From: Diadema setosum
Taxonomy: Eukaryota; Echinodermata; Echinoidea; Diadematoida; Diadematidae
Direction of reading: 5' to 3'
DNA length: 64,000 bases
NCBI GenBank assembly: GCA_033980235.1
Contig: CM067069.1
Coordinates: 18,003,650 to 18,067,649, forward strand
This document shows positions 22,643 through 35,174 of this stretch, piece by piece. The notes beneath the pieces are model-generated. The model worked only from the letters and a program-made list of their open reading frames with translations. It had not been told where the DNA came from and did no database searches. Each line of letters opens with the position of its first letter. Position 1 is the first letter of the stretch. The position numbers were made by a program, and so were the translations under genes.

Positions 22643-25600
22643 ATGGGTAACAATTTGACTAAAATTGACCCAAGGAATTGCTTCAGGGCATGTTCCAGAC
22701 CGGAAACAGGTAAGTGACCTACACAGTGTTTCCGTCCATAAAGAGTAGTTCGTTTAAGAGATTAAAAGATGTGGTTCGCAGTCGTTGTACTTGTGGTTGT
22801 ATTTCTCTTGATATTCGCGCTTCGTAGTACATGTACTGCGTTAACATTGCACGCTCTCCTTGCTCCTATATATAATGTAGTAAGAAATATACAGAGAAAA
22901 ACGGGAGAATATCGTATCAAAGTTACATCGACATCACACGTAGTAAGAGCCAAACACTTAAAAGCGGAGATAAGGAATACAGTCCCAATTAAATGACATT
23001 TGATTTGAGAGGATATACTGTCTGTTTTTCTTGATATTCATATCTTTATTGCTGTGTTATTCTTTCTTTGTCTTGGTCAGGTCGAAAACAGAGAGCAAGG
23101 AAGACTCGCTCTCTTCTCCATCTCGCACGCCGCACAGTCATCCTTGCAGGCGCATTTGCGATAGGGTGAGCCACTATTTCATGCAAATTATTTTAAAGAG
23201 GGTTCTTTTCAACGGAATACTAGCAAACAAAAAGGATGAAAAAAGGAAGGTAGCAACATCACATCTGAAGAATAGAGTCCTCTAGCTACAGAATACATGT
23301 ATTACGTCTCATCCTAGTATCCCTTCCTTTTGCTTTGTTGTATAATATTCTCATTTACATAATTTATCGATTTATGGGACAATGACATAATACCAACTAT
23401 CGAATATGTTTTGAAACAGCCTGATCGATGTTGACTGTGCCAATTTAAAGCCGTATTTTGTGTTTAATCATGAAGTTACGCGGCTGTCAAACATTGAAAT
23501 AGGTGCATGTACCTAGATGTGTTTTGTATAGTTACAATCCAAAGTCATCAAATGATAAATTTGCACTCTGTTTTTTTTTTCTTCTGTCTTGTTTTCAGAG
23601 ACAAGCAAACACGTGACAGCACGCAAGCTGCACAGTGTTACCAGGTAACTTACTCTTTACTCAGCAAAATACCTCCTCATTATGAATACTTCAACATGAA
23701 CATGTGCATTCCATAATCGAAATTACGTCTTATTACGCTGATTCGATAAAAGAATTAGGCCTACCAGAACACTCCTTCCATATAGGTGTGCAGCGCAACA
23801 TACTGACGTAATATTTCTTTGTGAAAACGAAGTCTATATCATAACATCGTAATAATAATAGGTCTACTTATCTTGATCTGATATCCATCGTAATCATTGT
23901 CTGCGTAAATCATCCTATTAACATTTGTTGTTTAAGAAGAATTAGTGACTTCTTGTAACGTACAATATGCTACTTTAGAAGACAGTGAGGTGGTCTGATC
24001 ACAAGTGGGAGCATATTTTTAACGCATCTTTTTTTCAGCCTTGCGGAGACCACCAAACTGCCGAGGACTCGGCAGCAGCCTTCCTTCATGGAGTGCTGGA
24101 GGTGAGATCAGTGTTAAATCTTAATTCTATACATAAGTCATTGAGCTACATATTTAACTGATGAATATTAAAACATGTCACATCCTGTCATCGAATCCAC
24201 CGTCACTTCGTTTTATGTACACTTTTATTTCTAGGAGGTTGGCATCTTATCAGATCTCAAGACACAGGCCAAAATCACTGTTCAAAAGGTGTTTAAGGTA
24301 AGTAGCTTCAAAACTCAAATACTTCCAGACACAGCCTCGTCCCATTATATTCTTTTCCTCGTGTGTTTCATTTTGAACATGGACACGCTGGTCTAATAAT
24401 TGAAATAGATTTGTCATGACCTTATCAGTTTATGAGTTTAATGCACTTATAACACTTTTGACATGATTGTCTTATGCCAGATACTACATGATCATCGTAA
24501 CTCCATTATCTTCCTATTTAGGAGGCTCGAGATCACAAAGAGGCTGAAGTCTCAGCAGCAACCTTCCTCGACGGGGTTCTTGAGGTAAATTATTATCATT
24601 TTGTGTGTAATTTAAGAAAAAAATACTTCTAAGATTTTGAATGATAGCAGTGAAAGATGATCTGCATAATGTATCATCCAATTATCTTTTATGTTTTTTT
24701 CAGGAGGTTGGAGAAGTGATTGAAGTGCAATCACATTCAAAGATCATTGTCCAGAGTGTGTACAAGGTAAGTAATTACATTAATAAACCAGGTAATGCCT
24801 AACTGTAGCTCAATATTGCTCAAACAGTCTTTGGTGAACATCTTCATTATCACTCATTGGCAGAAATATCAAACAACTGTAAGAAAAAACTAGAAGCTTT
24901 TCTATGTCTCTTTTCCCTTCTTATTTGATAGAGCATGTCACAGCTTCATATTTCTACAGTATATTCCTTCCTAGTCCAGGTTACTAATATATGAAAATAT
25001 CATTTTGTTTCACAGGCTGCTTCGGACCACAGAGCAGCTGAAGTCTCAGCAGCAACCTTCCTGGACGGGGTTCTTGGGGTAAATTATCATAATTTTGTGT
25101 ATGATTTATGACAAAACTTACATTCAGGTTTTTTTGAGTTTCTTCAGTTTGTCTCCCTCTACAAATGAAAATTTGTTAAGATCGCAACTGCTGATCTGTA
25201 AATTAACAAACATGTCGGAAAAAAAGGGAACCAGCGGGACTCGAACCTGTCATCTACTGCTTTCCGGGCAGCGACACTACTTTACCAGGCTGTCCCTGGT
25301 TGCCGGCAGTGACACGATGAACATAGAACAAATACCCAAGCTCCGAGATTCCGACATTGTTATGATAAGTAGTCCAATGCGGACAAGGCATATAAATGAA
25401 AGAAAGATATTATTTAGAGGGGTGAAGGCTCAGGTTTTTTGAGTTTCTTCAGTTTGTCTCCCTCTACAAATGAAAATTTGTTAAGATCGCAACTGCTGAT
25501 CTGTAAATTAACAAATTGTGAATTTACAGATCAGCAGTTGCGATCTTAACAAATTTTCATTTGTAGAGGGAGACAAACTGAAGAAACTCAAAAAAACCTG

Positions 25601-28600
25601 AGTCTTCACCCCTCTGAATAATATCTTTATTTCAAAACTTACATTGTACTTCTAAGGGTTAGATTGATCCATCTAGTAAAATAATATTAAGAGTATCCAT
25701 TCAGTAAAATGTCATCTACAAAATATATCCTCCAATTATTGTTTGATTCTTCTTTTTTTTCAGGAGGTTAATGAAGTGACTGAACTGCAATCACATTCAA
25801 AGACCATTGTCCAGAGTGTGTGCAAGGTAAGTGATTACATTCACAAACAAGGTAATACCTATTACTATATATATAGCTCAATATAGTTCAAACGGTCCTG
25901 GTAGGGCATCTTCATTATCACTCAGTGGTAGACATATCAAACAACTGTAAAAAACAAACAAACAAACAAACAAACAACAACAACAACAACAACAACAGCA
26001 AAACAACAACAACCACAACAACCAAAAAACCCAAAAAAAAAACCACCCAAAACACAGAAACTTTTCTATGTTTCCTTTTCCTTTATTTGATAAAGTATGT
26101 CACAGCTTCATATTTCTACAGTATATTCTGTCCTAGTCCAAGTTACTAAGATATAAAAATACCATTTTGTTTCACAGGCTGCTTGGAACCAGAGAGCAGC
26201 TGAAATCTCAGCAGCAACCTTCCTAGACGGGGTTCTTGAGGTAAATAATTATAGTTTTGTGTATGATTTATGACAAAACGTACATTGTACTTCTAACGGT
26301 TTATGATTGATCCACTTAGTAAAATGTTAAGAGTTTCCATTTAGTAAATTGCATCTACAAAACCATTATTCTCCTATTATCTTTCACGATTTTTCTTTCA
26401 GGAGGTTGGTGAAGTGATTGGAGTGCAATCACATTCAAAGATCATTGTCCAGAACGTGTACAAGGTTAGTGATTACATTCATATATAGAGTAATGGCTAT
26501 AACTATAGCTCAATAAAACTCAAACAGTCTCAGTTGGGCATCTTCATTATCACTCAGTGGCAGAAATATCAATCAACTGTAAGAAAACATCAGAAACTTT
26601 TCTATATCTTGTTTTTCTTCTTATTTGATAGAGTATGTGACAGCCTCATATTTCTACGGTATATTTCGTCCTCGTCCACGTTACTAAGATATAAAAATGT
26701 CAATTTGCTTCATACAGGCTGCTTGGGACCAAAGAGCTGCTGAAGTCTCAGCAGTAACCTTCCTGGACGGGGTTCTTGAGGTAAATGATCATAATTTTGT
26801 GTATGATTTATGACAAAACTTACATTGTACTTCTAAAAGTTAGATTGATCTATTTAGTAAAATAATATTAAGAGTATCCATTTTTTTTATGTACAATGTC
26901 ATCTACAAAATATATCCTCCAATTATTATTTATGATTCTTTTTTTTTTTTCAGGAGGTTAATGAAGTGATTGGACTGCAATCACAATCAAAGACCATTGT
27001 CCAGAAGGTGTGCAAGGTAAGTCATTACATTCACAAACAAGGTTTAGGTAATAGCTATTACTATAATATATATCCGTTGTATAGCTCAATAAAGCTCAAA
27101 CAGTCTTTGTTGGGCATCTTCAATATCACTCATTGGTAGAAATATCAAACAACTGTAAGAAAACATCAGAAACTTTTCTATGTCTCAGTATGTATGTCAC
27201 AGCTTCATATTTGTACAGTGTATTCCGTCCTAGTCCAGGTTACTAATATATGAAAATTAAATTTGTTTCACAGGCTGCTTGGGACCACAGAGCTGTTGAA
27301 GTCTCAGCAGCAACCTTCCTGGACGGAGTTCTTGAGGTAAATGATCATAATTTTGTGTATGATTTATGACAAAAATTACATTTTACTTCTAATGGTTAGA
27401 TTGATCCATTTAGTAAAAATAATATTAAGAGTATCCATTTAATAAAATGTGAACTACAAAATAATTATCCTCCAGTTATCTTATATGATTTTTTTTTTTC
27501 AGGAGGTTGGTGAAGTGATTGAACTGCAATCATATTCAAAGACCATTGTCCAGAAGGTGTGCAAGGTAAGTCATTACATTCACAAATAAGGTAATACCTA
27601 TTAGTACATGATATAGCTCAATAAAGCTCAAACGGTCTTGGTTGGACATCTTATGCCCAACCAAGACTGAGTATCACTCAGTGGTAGAAATATCAAACAA
27701 CTGTAAGAAAACATCAGAAACTTTTCTAAGTCTCTTCTTTTTCCTTCTTATTTGATAGAGCATGTCACAGCTTCATATTTGTATAGTATATTATTTCCTA
27801 CTCCAGGTTACTAAGATATAAAAATATCATTTTGTTCACAGGCTGCTTGGGACCAGAGAGCTGCTGAAGTCTCAGCAGCAACCTTCCTGGACGGGGTTCT
27901 TGAGGTAAATTATCATTGAAGTATTCACTCTGTGAAAACAAACGTAGATTTGTAAGTTTAGAGTTGTACTGGTATTCTTTCAGCAACAAGTTCATGTTGA
28001 TGATGATTACCATCGAAACAGTACAATTTTGTCTTAGACTTTCAGTGACAAAGTTTTAATTAAGATACGTGACCAAGATGTATAAGTTTAGATAATAATA
28101 TTCGCTCGCTACTTTCCTCTTGCCGCAATATCAGTTTCTGTGTCATTTCATTGTCATATTTTATTCTTCGGGAAATGCTGAGATAATGTCAAAGTCAATG
28201 GTCAGTAAAACACAGATCTTCTCTTTTGTAACACATGTTTCAGGAGGTTGGTGAGGAGTTTGAATGGAAAGCCAAGTCAAAAACAATTATACAGAATGTG
28301 TACAAGGTACTGCAAGTGTAGTTTCAATAGGTAGTTAGGGACTAAGAATAGTTTTGATCTGAAATCTCAATTCTGTGAGAAAAGCGGATTTCGTGTTTAT
28401 GTCAAAACTCTGAAAACCGAATGATTTTTCAACATCTGTAAAAACTGCCTGGAATATTTTATACCCCGTTTACAATATACTTTTTTTTCTGTCAGGTACA
28501 CGATCGTGAAGAAAATGTAATATCATTATTTTCATTCATTTTCCAGGCTGTTCAGATCCGCCTAGACGCCGAGGACTCGGCATCAAGCTTCTTTGAAGAC

Positions 28601-31600
28601 ATCCTGGAGGTAGGAAATGCTGTCTTTCCGAAGAGAAGCGTATTAAAAATGTCGGGCCCAATATTATAAAAACAAACATGTCGGAAAAAAAGAACCAAGG
28701 GACTCGAACCTGTCATCTACTGCTTTAAGGTGGTAGTGTCGCTGCCCGGAAAGCAGTAGATGATAGGTTCGAGCCCCGTGGTTCCTTTTTTCCGACTGAG
28801 TCCGACACGTAAGTTAAATTACAGATCAGCAGTTGCGATCTTACAAATTTCTTTTGCAGAGGGAGACAAATTTAAGAAAATTCACCCCTTAACCTTAACC
28901 CTTCTGATTAATATTTTCTTGCTATCATAAAAGCAATTGGCTGGAAATTGTAGTTGATTTATTTTCAACCGATGCTTCGTCATGCTGTCATTGGTATCGT
29001 GATTAATACTTTTTGATCTTTGTATTACAGGGGGTGGACAAATTATCGGATTTGAACTCTCGAGCAAAGACCATCGTACAGAATGCATACAAAGTAAGCT
29101 ATAATGATCTCTTTTCCTCCTGATCCATTTTTCATGACTTTCGTTTATGTCATCTACACTGATATTAGGTATTCCATCGAGAAAAAAAAAAGATAAAAAA
29201 TCAAATTCATGAGCAAAAGATCTCCATTTGTCATTATTATGAAATAACATATGAAACAATGTCCTTTTCCTTTTACGTTTTTGAGTGAGAACTATTTACT
29301 GTTCTTATTCGTTTTCCATGATATTATGACCACCTCCCGATTTCCGTTGATTGAGATAATCATAACTAGCAAGGGTTATTTGATAACTAACTAGTGATCA
29401 CATTACTATCAAGGAGTTAAACATTCACAGCGTGAGTTCACAGGGTGAAGAAATATTATAGTTGCATTAATGAGGATATAACAACCCAAGTGTAGTATGT
29501 TACGACCAAAATCACTCTGAGAATGATCGCACAAAAGAAACAATCAACTAATGTTCAGGCGGTTTATTAACAGCGATATTGTGGGTACAGACTCGTAATC
29601 GGTTTTCACATCAGTACAATAATGATCAATAGAAACAATTACAAATCAGTAATAGAATCACTTACACTTATTACATGCAATATCCCTGGAAATGTCCAAA
29701 TACGATGCTCGATACACAAAGGAATGATCCACGATGCACCGATGAATGATACCTTCGACGTAAATCCAGAGGTGCAGGTTACGATAGTCCAAGGTATAGA
29801 TCCGGGGTAAAATCCAAGTTATGTGTCCACAGCAAAACGTGCAGAATCCAAACGTTATGACGACCACGTCCAGTTGATGTGTTGAATGATGATTCACTTT
29901 ATAATGTCCAGCGAGGAATCCAGCCCGTCACAGCTTTGCCGTAACAATGTCCGTTGACACTAAAATATGGAGTCTCTCTCCAACGTAGGCAAATTAATTC
30001 TCTGCAGGCAAAATGTCTCCAGGCCTTATCTCCACAAACACAGTTTGTATAGCAGGTCAGCAGGTAACATAGGACTGACTATAACAAGTCGCTTCAGAGC
30101 CAAAAGTGACGTAACTCTCAGAGCAGAGGTGTTGGGTACTCTGCCTACCTCAGAATTTCTCCTGCTTATATACTATCCATTCACCCCTTTCTAGTACATT
30201 CTGTAATTTTCTCCAACCTGGGGCTACATACCTGAACATACTAGCAAGTCCAAATTCCAGGAATCCTGGATGACTCACTGCCTAATATGTGCATAACATC
30301 AGTTGCCAAAATTAACTACCAATCACATTGGGCTACAAGGGCAGTGCCTTACTCAGCCAGCACTTCCTAGAATTTTCTGGAATGGGTGAAATCATTCTAG
30401 ATTGAGTGAGCTATAATGTATTTCCTTTCACATGCATACATGTACTGTAGCTACATTGTATACCATGTAGAAAATTCTCCACTGATCTGGTCAGCCTGTA
30501 TGTACTATATCTAATATCATATAGAATGTTCTCCATTAATCTGGTCTACCTGTGTACATACACATTAAACAACCATGCATACAGCCTTGATACATGTACA
30601 TAACTACTTGTGTGTACATTTTGTGACAAGTATAAACGTTTTGCTGCATTCACTATGTGGCTCCATCAACTCAGTAATCTATTATCGTCTCTTTTTCCTG
30701 TCCTTTTTTTATGTCTGTGTGACATTAAGATGAAAGAAAAAAGAAATCACCCATTTGAAGTGAAGCTGGTCATCTCTTCAAGATGGGGTATATATAAAAA
30801 CTTTAAATCATTCCTTTCATTCATTTCTCTTTTCCATGCAGAATGTGTGTAAAGCGATCAAGAAGAACGTGCAGCCAAACATTCTGTTGCCGATTTGCGA
30901 TAAGCCGAAATGGAACAAGACTACGGGGAAGGGGCCACACTCCATTCCACTGCCACCATCGTCGACCATTCTGCCTCCAACTCCTCCTCTTACCTACCAA
31001 GATGTCAAAAACCTCGAAAAGGTGGCACTCCAGAAAATCATAAATGGAGAGAAAATACATTTCCCTCCTCCTTACCTCCCTCCATCGCTGGCTATAAACA
31101 TTGGAAGGTTTGGCGGGTATCTCTCCAGAGCTCCACCACCTCCGCACCCAGTGGTGCGGGCAGATCCACCTCTTCCCAATGCCAACAGAGGCGTTCCCGT
31201 CCAAGCCGGGTTTCTATTGCCCTCTGCTCCCCCTTTATCACCGGTGGTTCCTCCTCCCCTTCGTCCTCCACCAGACAAGGTTCCATGGAGATCGGGGCCG
31301 GCACGAGAGGCCCGACAGAACGTTGCTCAGGCTCCGATAAACTCATCTCTTCGACATGCCAACCCACAGGTAATTAGATGACAAGTCGTGACTCAGTTGA
31401 TTTGTAGTCATTTTCATTTGTTAGGTAAGAGGGGAGGGTGCAATTTAAGAGGTTACATAAAGAAATACCAAATTATATAGCTCAATACATCTCAGACAGT
31501 CTTGATTGAACATCTATAATTTCACTCTTTGGCATAATTTTTTTTCATAGTACATTGTTGAGGTTCACACTGAATTCACAAGAAAATTTTCTGTCTTTTT

Positions 31601-34491
31601 CCCCTTTCTTGTTTTATAGGGCATGTCACTGCTTATCTTATTCGTTCTTAACGGTATCTAGAAAGCGTTACAATACAATTCCTCTTTTGTCCAGGCTGTT
31701 ATGATCAAAAGATATTATTTTGCTTCATACAGGCTGCTCCCGACCACAATGCTAATACTGAAGTCTCAGCAGCAGCCTTCCTTGATGGGGTTCTTGAGGT
31801 AAATAATTATTAAGTGCTTATACTCTATGAAAACAAACATAGATTTTAAGTTTCGAATAGTACTGGTAGTCTTTCCATGACAAATTGGTGTTGATGATAA
31901 CCACCAGACAACATAATTCATCTTAACGGCTTTCTCTGACAAATAACTAATAAGGCATATGTCCAAGCTGCATAAGTTTAGTTAACATTCGCTTCCTACT
32001 TTTCTTTTGCCACAATATCAATTTGTATGTCATTTCATTATCATATTTGCTATACTGCGTTCTGCGGGAAATATGCAGACATAAAGTCAATGTCAGTGAT
32101 CGCTGAGTACAGATCTTTTGTGTCTTTTGTAACACACTTTTCAGGAGGTCGGTGAAGAGATCGAATTGAAAGCAAAGTCAAAGACCATCATACAGAATGT
32201 GTACAAGGTAAGTAACGATCAGAGACTGAAAATAATTTTACCCTCAAATTTCCTGTGGGTAAGAGGAAATCATGTTTATTTCAAAACCCTTCAAACCAAG
32301 TTATCAATTGATGATGTGTGAAAACTCTATTGTATCATATCTCACTTTTACAGTATGACTATGTTTTCTTCTGTCATTTACATTCTCATGAATAAAATGT
32401 TACATCAATTTTTATCATATTTCTCCAGGCTGTTCAGATCCGCCTAGACGCCGAGGACTCGGCATCAGGCTTCTTTGAAGACATTCTAAAGGTAAGGAGA
32501 ACTTTTCTTTTGAAGGAAAGCCTATAAAGAACATTGTACCCGAAACCGATATGATGATAACAATCAGATGAGGAATATTATATACATATTTTTTTTTCTT
32601 CAAATGGTGCTTCTTCATGCTGTCGCTGGTATAATGAATGATTATGTTAAAACTTTGGTCTTTCTTTGTTTTGCAGGAGGTAGGCAAAGTGTCAGATCTG
32701 AACTCTCGAGCAAAGACCATCGTACAGAATGTATACAAAGTAAGCTATCATCAGCCTGTCAGCCCTTTCCCTCCTAATCAATTTGTCATGACTGTAGTTG
32801 TTCATGTCGTCTATATTGTGTCTAGGTATTCGATTCTGAATATTAGATAAAGAACTAATTTTGCAATAAAACTACCAAACATATCATCGTTCCTACCATT
32901 TTATTTCTCTTTTCCATGCAGAATGTTGGCAAGGAGATCACCCAAAACGTGCAGCCAAACGTTCTGTTGCCGATGGGCGATAAACCAAAATGGAACAAGA
33001 CTTCCGGGAAGGGGCCACACACCATTCCACTGCCACCATCGTCGATTGTTCTGCATCCAACTCCTCCTCCTCTTACCTACCAAGATGTCAAAAACCTCGA
33101 AAAAGTGGCACTCCAGAAAATTGTGAATGGAGAGGGGATACATTTCCCTCCTCCGTACCTCCCTCCATCGCTGGCAGCAAACATTGAAAAGTTTGGCGGG
33201 CACCTCTCCAGACTTCCACCTCCTCCTCATCCAGTGGTGCGGGCAGATCCACCTCTTCCCGCCAGTGCCGACAGAAGAGCTTATGTCTCGGCCAGGGTTC
33301 TGCTGCCTTCTGCCCCTCCTTTATCACCAGTGGTTCCTCCTCTCCTTCGTCCTCCACCAGACGAGGTTCCATGGACAATGGAGGCACGAGAGGTCCGACA
33401 GAGCATTTCTGAGGTCCCAACAAACTCACCTCCTCGGCATGACAACCAACAGGTAATAAGATAACAAGTCATTATGCAGTGTTGATCTGTAGTATAATTT
33501 GTCAATTTTATAGTTTATAGGCCTACGTCTCTAAACAACAACGTATATTTTGGTTTGTAAGGCTTTTGGACTTTATTGTCCTCGTATCGTTTTTAATATC
33601 ACTCCGAAAATGTTAGTATGATATGTTTCTGATGAAATTCAATTCAAATACGTGTCCATTCTTCCAGTCTTCATTGCGACAACGTTCGCTGAAACATTCG
33701 GTTTCTGGTTGTTTGGCTGATTATTCAAATTCATGAAATTCTTCTGTCGAGATGTTTTCATTGCAACTGAGTGCCCTAAGGGCAATTTGTCAATCAGTTG
33801 CAATGTTGGTTGATTGTTTTAAGTAAAAGTACACCCGCCAAGTTCCTGTGCACGTTTTTCTTCTCCATAGTTTGGAATTTTATAGTTCTGTTTATATGAC
33901 ATTACAAAAATGTATTATTGCTTCTGATGTACGTCCATTATAGGTATCCTTTACTTTTTCTGTCACGTGACTCATTGCCTCTTCTCGTCTCTCCATTATT
34001 TCATTGCACATGCAGTTGACCGGTTTCTTTCAGGGGTTCAATTTCAAAAAGAATAAAGAATTGTAAAACACACACACACACACACACAAAAAAAAAACAG
34101 CTTCATTTTTGTACTGTGGATTGTGATTGCCAAAATGATGGTGTATCTTCGAGATCTGTATTTTCACCTGGTGTTAATTCTGTTTAAAAAGATATCGTTT
34201 AACTTCAATTGATGTTAAGATAGACACCGTAGTCTTCTAAAAAATGCTTGGCATGAGATGCAACTTTCTGCGATCTTTGTCTCTATGCAGGTTTCTTATG
34301 GTTCTCAGTGGGGGTGTCCTCCTACCAGCGGTTCGGGCAGCAGCAGCATCAGGAGAGACCAAAGCAGGCTGCTCCACCAGCACAGGAATCTGCGTCTACC
34401 ATCACCAAGGCCACACCCACCAATGATGCGGCAACACTGGGAGCATGGCATATATCGCCCTCCTGACGGGAATAGAGACTTCTCTCACTAA
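22643..34491 (+). CDS. Tandem-family gene copy 2: myristoylation-motif, A/B-repeat, proline-rich protein of unknown function
   Basis: Paralog of copy 1. Exons: 22643-22709, 23081-23165, 23599-23644, 24039-24101, 24235-24297, 24522-24584, 24704-24766, 25016-25078, 25764-25826, 26178-26240, 26402-26464, 26718-26780, 26954-27016, 27274-27336, 27503-27565, 27842-27904, 28244-28306, 28547-28609, 29031-29093, 30842-31369, 31733-31798 (66 nt), 32145-32207, 32429-32491, 32677-32739, 32922-33452, 34291-34491. Total 906 aa plus stop. The N-terminus is the same MGNNLTKIDPRNCFRAC. It has sixteen A/B exons before the first proline-rich exon against thirteen in copy 1, then two A/B pairs, a second proline-rich exon and the 66-aa tail ending RDFSH. 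PPPY at about residues 477-480 and 739-742. All frames open and all splice sites GT-AG. It lacks the extra B exon at 10582 of copy 1. No known domain recognised. Confidence 0.8.
25125..25632. mobile_element. SINE-like element with tRNA-derived segment and 13-bp target duplication (copy 2 only)
   Basis: Flanked by exact 13-bp repeats CAAAACTTACATT at 25112-25124 and 25633-25645; the homologous introns of copies 1 and 2 have only one. The interior has a block (CAGGTTTTTTTGAGTTTCTT to CTGTAAATTAAC) twice in direct orientation and once inverted at the right end. Between the first two is a tRNA-like stretch on the - strand with GGTTCGAGTCCCG (T-arm) and an upstream TGGTAAAGTAGTG A-box-like segment. 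It looks like a rearranged, partly inverted tRNA-SINE. Confidence 0.6.
25950..26045. repeat. A-rich (CAAA)n/(CAA)n simple repeat
   Basis: CAAA units grade into CAA units then A runs inside a copy 2 intron; absent from homologous introns. Open frames through it (poly-Asn/Lys/Thr) are artefacts. Confidence 0.85.
28672..28893. mobile_element. SINE-like element, ortholog of 13621-13838
   Basis: Same position relative to the preceding A exon and same head-to-head T-arm hairpin (GGGACTCGAACC near 28709, GGTTCGAGCCCCG near 28776). The shared location shows it was present before the gene duplicated. Confidence 0.5.
29498..30628 (-). mobile_element. Solo LTR (1131 bp) in copy 2 intron
   Basis: Bounded by TGTTACGACC and TTTTGTGACA (TG...CA ends) with AGTA repeated at both sides (29494-29497 and 30629-30632). 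The homologous intron of copy 1 (about 14741-14753) has no insert. On the - strand a TATA-like gtatataagcaggag (about 30160-30175) precedes an AATAAA (about 29566-29571), giving the order of an LTR promoter and poly(A) site and so a - orientation. No internal coding region, primer-binding site or second LTR is present, so it is a recombined solo LTR. Family not assigned. Confidence 0.7.
31733..33452 (+). repeat. (A/B)2-Pro block II, copy 2
   Basis: Exons 31733-31798 (A, 66 nt, one extra codon: DHNANTEVSAAAF), 32145-32207, 32429-32491, 32677-32739 and proline-rich 32922-33452 (177 codons). The first A exon has a proper catacag acceptor here, unlike its copy 1 counterpart at 15860. Confidence 0.75.
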
Positions 34492-35168
34492 AATGACAAA
34501 ATGACCAATGATAGACTTTCATGGAAAGCCGTGCAATATTAACACAACCAAAGGATGTATGCCTCAATCACATTCCCTTTGTCAGCTCGATCCTCAAGTC
34601 TAACTTATTTTGTAAAAGGAGTTGAATGTTTCTGATTCGTGCAGTTGGCCAAGATGGTTGAATATGAAAATAAAATTGAAATAAGACATAATGAACGAAG
34701 AGAGCCGAGGATAACATCTCGGCAAAAATAAAAAACAAGAAAAAAAAAAACAACACAAGCAAACAAGGGGGGTAAATTTCAACTCAGAAAAAGATGCGGA
34801 TAACGATACGGATATAAAAAGAGTTATATACAGTGCACTATTCATTGTGGGGGAATCAGAAAAAAAAAATAAAACTAAGCAAAGTGCACTAAACAATATT
34901 AACTCTATTGGTTTCATAGGCCAGTAAAAGTGATTCAGAACACGATATTGCTGCCAATACAAGGAAATACAATCATATCATTATAATTATTATCATGTTA
35001 AACGGGAAAAAAAATATCTGATAAATGGTGACTGTGACAAACTGTATATAGGCATCAATATATAAAGAGGACGTTATCATTGAAAATAAAACAACGGAAG
35101 TGCTCACATGCAAATGATGAAAACAATTACCTTTTATATAATGTATATAGTAAAACGTTTATTTTCTG

Positions 35169-35174
35169 AATAAA
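35169..35174 (+). promoter_or_regulatory. Candidate poly(A) signal, copy 2
   Basis: AATAAA in the gtatatagtaaaacg block, about 0.68 kb after the stop, matching copies 0 and 1. Similarity to the other spacers fades after this, so the duplicated unit seems to end near here. Confidence 0.45.

Larger units (their letters stand above)
24039..29093 (+). repeat. A/B exon-repeat array of copy 2 (16 exons, 8 pairs)
   Basis: Eight perfect A-B pairs, all 63 nt and phase 0. Compared with copy 1, the homogeneous middle (25016-27565) has two extra pairs. Variation between units is mostly single residues (DHRAAE, NQRAAE, DQRAAE; EVNEVI against EVGEVI). One A exon (25016-25078) ends GGG instead of GAG before its donor, changing the usual final Glu to Gly. 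Confidence 0.8.
27842..31369 (+). repeat. (A/B)2-Pro block I, copy 2
   Basis: Five exons 27842-27904, 28244-28306, 28547-28609, 29031-29093 and the proline-rich exon 30842-31369 (176 codons), homologous to 12785-15494. It is lengthened by the solo LTR in the intron before the proline-rich exon. Confidence 0.75.

Noticed and set aside
22769..22996. 75-residue hydrophobic ORF (MWFAVVVLVVVFLLIF...) just after exon 1 of copy 2
   Set aside because: Copy 1 has the homologous DNA at about 8704 but hits a stop (taatgtag) and differs by indels, and the GT-AG chain from exon 1 to exon 2 skips it. Treated as intron.
9999..29093. Regularly spaced near-identical blocks, superficially CRISPR-like
   Set aside because: The blocks are 63-nt coding exons with GT-AG introns of variable, related sequence in a eukaryote.
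29658..29897. 79- and 62-residue ORFs
   Set aside because: They lie inside the solo LTR; no coding role expected.
3635..34491. Domesticated Gag-like protein (myristoylation motif plus PPPY)
   Set aside because: No capsid, zinc-knuckle or protease signature, and the multi-exon A/B structure has no counterpart; the two motifs alone are too common.
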